Shown here one piece after another: positions 52,186 to 54,839 of a DNA stretch of 54,839 bases. This DNA comes from an uncultured Hellea sp. (GTDB lineage Bacteria; Pseudomonadota; Alphaproteobacteria; Caulobacterales; Maricaulaceae): NCBI GenBank assembly GCA_938007935.1, contig CALLMD010000007.1:1-54839 (forward strand), read 5' to 3'. The translations under genes and the position numbers were made by a program. Within the stretch, counting starts at the first letter, position 1, and each line of letters opens with the position of its first letter. The notes under the pieces are model-generated. The model had not been told where the DNA came from. It worked only from the letters and a program-made list of their open reading frames with translations, and did not search any database.

Positions 52186-52731
52186 TCAGTGTTTTTCCAA
52201 ATCTTGGACAAGTATGACGGGGTCTGCCTCTTGGCCCATTATTCTGTTCATTAAGAAGGCTCCTTCTAATAGAGCCAGTGACCGCGTTGCCGCGCTCGCA
52301 GGGTCTACAACGCCTTGCCTTTGAAAGCCCCGCTCCAATATCGCTTTTATTTGAGAAATAGACGCGGCAAGCTCTTTTGAGAGACGCGGTGAATCAGGGA
52401 TACATTCCGAGGCGAGCACGGCAATGAGCGATCCCTTTACGGCTCCTTTATATTTTGAGAGTTGGCCATGATATTTTGCCAAACCTGTCAGCATCTCTTG
52501 GCCAGTTGCGTTCTCTTGATTGCGAGCTTCTAGGAAAGCAACAATCTCTTTGGTTAACCAATCCAGCGTAGCGGATGCGACCTCTTCTTTTCCATCTGGA
52601 AAGTGATGATATAGACTGCCTTTAGGAATTTTCGCGGCTTTAAGAATGGCTGAAACACCCGTACCATGATATCCATGACGCTGAAATAACTTGACGCTTT
52701 CTTCAATAATCCTAAGCCGTGTCTTAGACAT
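52186..52731 (-). CDS. TetR-family transcriptional regulator
   Basis: The protein is 181 aa from ATG 52731 (GAGG 5 nt upstream); an open frame reaching 52860 lies over the adh gene and is not used. The N-terminal helix-turn-helix is LRIIEESVKLFQRHGYHGTGVSAILKAAKIPKGSLYHHF (located at 5-43), closest in style to the NemR/AcuR/LmrA group. The C-terminal ligand domain has one Cys in ECIPDSPR that could sense electrophiles. It is the last gene of the operon and probably represses it through the palindrome at 54216-54235. Confidence 0.9.
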   Translation of the reverse strand: MSKTRLRIIEESVKLFQRHGYHGTGVSAILKAAKIPKGSLYHHFPDGKEEVASATLDWLTKEIVAFLEARNQENATGQEMLTGLAKYHGQLSKYKGAVKGSLIAVLASECIPDSPRLSKELAASISQIKAILERGFQRQGVVDPASAATRSLALLEGAFLMNRIMGQEADPVILVQDLEKH

Positions 52732-52741
52732 GCTGGCCTCG

Positions 52742-53755
52742 CTAATTCCTGATAGCCGCCACGTAAAGGGCATCCATAGCCCAAGCCTCAGGAGCCTCAT
52801 TCCAAGCAACGCGAGTTGTCGGGACATGTTCGGGGCGAAATCCATAGTTAGCCCAGACATCCATTACGCCATTGTGGCAATGGCGACAGTCAGGCCGCCC
52901 AATTGCCCATCGAACGCCTCGACTATAAAGCGCGCGCGTATCAATGGGCTCTATATCCTGCAATGTGGGCGTGACGCTAGTGATCAAGCCTCCTGGAGCA
53001 ATCCTGTCAAATGCTGTGGTAAGACAGAGCCCTGAGGGGTTGGCAACAACGATAATATCAAACTGGCCATCGGGTAAGTGCGTAATACTAGCAATCGCTT
53101 TGGCTCCATATCCAGTCGCAACTTGGCGCCGCTCGGCATTCTCGTCAACATAGGTAACATTGACTTGCAGGGCAGTTGCTATTCCTGCCGCATATAAACC
53201 TATCACAGGCGGCATACCGCCCAAAACCAGTACACGCGCTTCCGGATGATCTTGAATTTCATCTGCCACCGTGCGCCAAGCGTCAGCTCCCATATCGGCA
53301 AGGCCAATTAACGTCACCGGGTCAACACCGTCCGGAACAGATGTAAGCATAGCCTTGGCAAATGGAACACGGACAAGATCAGCTAGACCACCACCAAATC
53401 CGCCCTCTCGTCCCATACCATATGAGGCTCCAAATGGAACTTTCAAGCATCGAGCTGTCAGCCCGCGCCTGCAGTTCTTGCATTCCCCGCAAGATATCTG
53501 AGCTGGAACGAAGACACGTTGACCAATTTTCCAATTCCTAGTGTTGTCGCCTAAATCTACAATTTCGCCAATTATTTCATGTCCAATAGGCGCTCCAGAA
53601 GGCATTGGCAAAATCCCTTTGAGGTAGGCAAGATCTAGATCACATCTGCCAACGACTAAGGGCTTGATGATGGCTTCTCCATCGCCTTGCAAGACCGCAT
53701 CAGGCGTCTCTCGCCATTCAACTTTACCGCGTTCCACAAAAACAGCATGCCTCAT
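52742..53755 (-). CDS. Zinc-dependent alcohol dehydrogenase (MDR family)
   Basis: The protein is 337 aa from ATG 53755 (GGAGG upstream). It has the GroES-like domain with catalytic zinc ligands (GRCDLD, GHEIIGEI), the structural zinc cysteines (CGECKNCRRGLTARC) and a Rossmann domain (VLVLGGMPPVIGLYAAGIAT, where the usual GxGxxG is altered to GGMPPVIG). It would oxidise an alcohol or reduce an aldehyde with NAD(P). The open frame upstream of 53755 is not translated. Start overlaps the thioesterase stop by 4 bp, and tetR follows after 10 bp. Confidence 0.9.
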   Translation of the reverse strand: MRHAVFVERGKVEWRETPDAVLQGDGEAIIKPLVVGRCDLDLAYLKGILPMPSGAPIGHEIIGEIVDLGDNTRNWKIGQRVFVPAQISCGECKNCRRGLTARCLKVPFGASYGMGREGGFGGGLADLVRVPFAKAMLTSVPDGVDPVTLIGLADMGADAWRTVADEIQDHPEARVLVLGGMPPVIGLYAAGIATALQVNVTYVDENAERRQVATGYGAKAIASITHLPDGQFDIIVVANPSGLCLTTAFDRIAPGGLITSVTPTLQDIEPIDTRALYSRGVRWAIGRPDCRHCHNGVMDVWANYGFRPEHVPTTRVAWNEAPEAWAMDALYVAAIRN

Positions 53756-54189
53756 GATCTCGCCTCCACTATTGCGATGGAGGCAAGGGCCGTTGCAACG
53801 AGTTTTGATTGGTCTCCGGTCTCCGCATAGACGTCTGAGCGTACAGAAAGTTGGCGCTTGCCTTTTTTGATTACCACGCCGTGTGCTCTCAAACGTTCCC
53901 CCAAAGCAGGCGCGAGCAATTGTAGCGTGTAGCTGGAAGTGACGACATCTCCAACCAAACTCGCTGCGGCCCATGCGCAAGCATTGTCAGCAGCGGCTCC
54001 AACAACCGCGCCATGCGCAAATCCATGATGCTGCGTAAGTTCTGGTTTAAGGGTAATAATCAGTTCAGATTCGCCGTTAATGCACTTTGTAGGCTCTATT
54101 CCCAAAATCGTAGAAAACCCAGATTGCATCACGGATTGCCGAAGCCGTTCTAAAAAATCTACCGGCTTCAAAGTATCGTCATTGTCCAT
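53752..54189 (-). CDS. Hotdog-fold thioesterase (PaaI family)
   Basis: The protein is about 145 aa. ATG 54189 is preferred because GGAG lies 6 nt before it; in-frame ATGs at 54192 and 54201 exist. The hotdog fold signature is HHGFAHGAVVGAAADNACAWAA, with the catalytic Asn/Asp region conserved in form, and the strand pattern VVTSSYTLQLLAPALGERLRA. PaaI enzymes hydrolyse aryl- or acyl-CoA thioesters. First gene of the operon, directly after a TetR operator. Confidence 0.88.
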   Translation of the reverse strand: MDNDDTLKPVDFLERLRQSVMQSGFSTILGIEPTKCINGESELIITLKPELTQHHGFAHGAVVGAAADNACAWAAASLVGDVVTSSYTLQLLAPALGERLRAHGVVIKKGKRQLSVRSDVYAETGDQSKLVATALASIAIVEARS

Positions 54190-54215
54190 CATTATCTCCA
54201 TGATATTTTACATTC

Positions 54216-54235
54216 AATAGACCAATCGGTCTATT
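54216..54235. promoter_or_regulatory. TetR operator AATAGACC-AATC-GGTCTATT
   Basis: A perfect 8+8 inverted repeat with a 4-nt spacer stands 26 bp before the preferred thioesterase start. The core TAGACC-N4-GGTCTA is the form described for the NemR box of E. coli, so the operon is probably repressed by its own TetR regulator and induced by electrophiles or a related ligand. Confidence 0.75.
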
Positions 54236-54338
54236 TTAGCAATATGACGGAGTCCTATTTACATTTTTTCAGAACATCCTTCTTAGGGCGTTAAAACGTT
54301 CAGCTTATGTCCGCAAAGCCACTGACATGAAGACAAGA

Positions 54339-54395
54339 TAATCCCCAAACCGGACCTTAGCTCAGCGTCTAAATCTTGGCGGTTTTAAGAAACAC
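54339..54395. repeat. Imperfect direct repeat, copy B
   Basis: The segment ATCCCCAAACCGGACCTTAG-CTCAG ... TTGGC-GGTTTTAAGA matches copy A at 52129-52180 in the same orientation. The 247-bp gap 54190-54436 contains this repeat, the TetR operator and no gene. Confidence 0.55.
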
Positions 54396-54436
54396 ACCTT
54401 CCGAAATCACCTAAAAATAGATGTGAAGTTTGAGAC

Positions 54437-54839
54437 TTATAAATTTCTCATAGCCAATACAATTCCACCAAAGAGTCCTGCGTCATCGCCAAGCTCTGGC
54501 GTCACGATGAGTGCCTCAGTGTCCGCCTGTGATTGTCCTAGATAATTATTTATCAAATCAGCATATTGCTCTCTGACTTTAATGAGCAAATGCGGGGCGA
54601 GCATGAGCCCCCCGCCAAGAATAATTTTATTAGGGCGGATCGTCAGTGAAAGAATATTGCACGCTTGAGCGAGATAAAAGGCTTCTATGTCCCAGCCGAT
54701 ATGCTCTGGTGAAAGCGATTTGGGGTCGCCGTATCTTCGGGTTAAGGCTGTTGCCGATGCCAGACCCTCAAGGCAATCTCCGTGAATTGAGCAAACGCCT
54801 TTAAAATCCAGGTCAGCGTTGTGACGCTTGAGGCGTATA
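54437..54839 (-). CDS. ROK-family sugar kinase (partial, C-terminal part)
   Basis: The gene runs off the right edge; about 134 codons of its 3' end are present, too close to the edge for a full frame. The reading includes HGDCLEGLASATAL, the ROK signature around the zinc-binding and phosphate region; RPNKIILGGGLMLAPHLL (the second nucleotide-binding motif); and ends GGIVLAMRNL. Bacterial ROK kinases of this type are mostly fructokinases or glucokinases. The substrate cannot be fixed from this fragment. Confidence 0.88.
   Translation of the reverse strand, partial: IRLKRHNADLDFKGVCSIHGDCLEGLASATALTRRYGDPKSLSPEHIGWDIEAFYLAQACNILSLTIRPNKIILGGGLMLAPHLLIKVREQYADLINNYLGQSQADTEALIVTPELGDDAGLFGGIVLAMRNL

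Overview
The window looks like the chromosome of a dimorphic, marine-type alphaproteobacterium of the Hyphomonadaceae/Maricaulaceae/Caulobacterales kind. The evidence is a PopZ polar organiser beside valS, a perfect CtrA-type box (TTAA-N7-TTAA) upstream of popZ, a pcm-tolC pair, a ybjN-proC pair, a large TonB-dependent receptor and a moderately AT-rich base composition. I cannot name the species.

Layout. 0.2-3 kb: a small unknown gene and a divergent two-TM coiled-coil protein that may be TipN-like. 3-10 kb: a TonB-dependent receptor, rluD, and an acyl-CoA dehydrogenase/acyl-CoA ligase operon. The receptor and the operon share the palindrome ATGCAA-N4-TTGCAT in their promoter regions. 9.7-13 kb: a lipoprotein, trhO, a glutathione transferase and a secreted protein with three YbaY-like repeats. 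13.1-17.8 kb: a tightly overlapping operon for an NAD(P)H-linked 2-oxoacid (probably 2-oxoglutarate) oxidoreductase. 17.9-22.3 kb: ybjN, proC, an EnvZ/OmpR-type pair and ilvE. 22.2-28.9 kb: a co-directional run of molybdoenzyme, SSF symporter, uvrC, a degenerate CDP-alcohol phosphatidyltransferase and pgsA. 29-36.6 kb: xthA, two DUF3137 genes, a 131-bp multi-hairpin palindrome, valS and an unusually long popZ. 36.7-39.06 kb: tolC, pcm and tRNA-Cys.

39.3-51.9 kb: a complete Tn4371/RP4-type mating-pair-formation module on the minus strand (traG, copG-like gene, trbB-C-D-E-J-L-F-G-I, DUF2274, DUF736, alpA) directly beyond tRNA-Cys. No integrase, relaxase or second att site is visible. Five tandem 10-bp repeats (ATTTGC core) sit just upstream of traG and look like its operator or an iteron-like site.

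52.2-54.2 kb: a small operon of hotdog thioesterase, zinc alcohol dehydrogenase and TetR regulator. It is preceded by a near-perfect TetR operator of NemR-box type and flanked by imperfect direct repeats, so it looks like an electrophile/xenobiotic response cassette. The window ends inside a ROK-family sugar kinase.

The most interesting points are the shared fatty-acid-type operator linking the receptor and the acyl-CoA operon, the phased repeats at the conjugation operon, the flanked TetR cassette, the long PopZ with its CtrA box, and the composite palindrome upstream of valS. All assignments are from reading the sequence; no searches were run.
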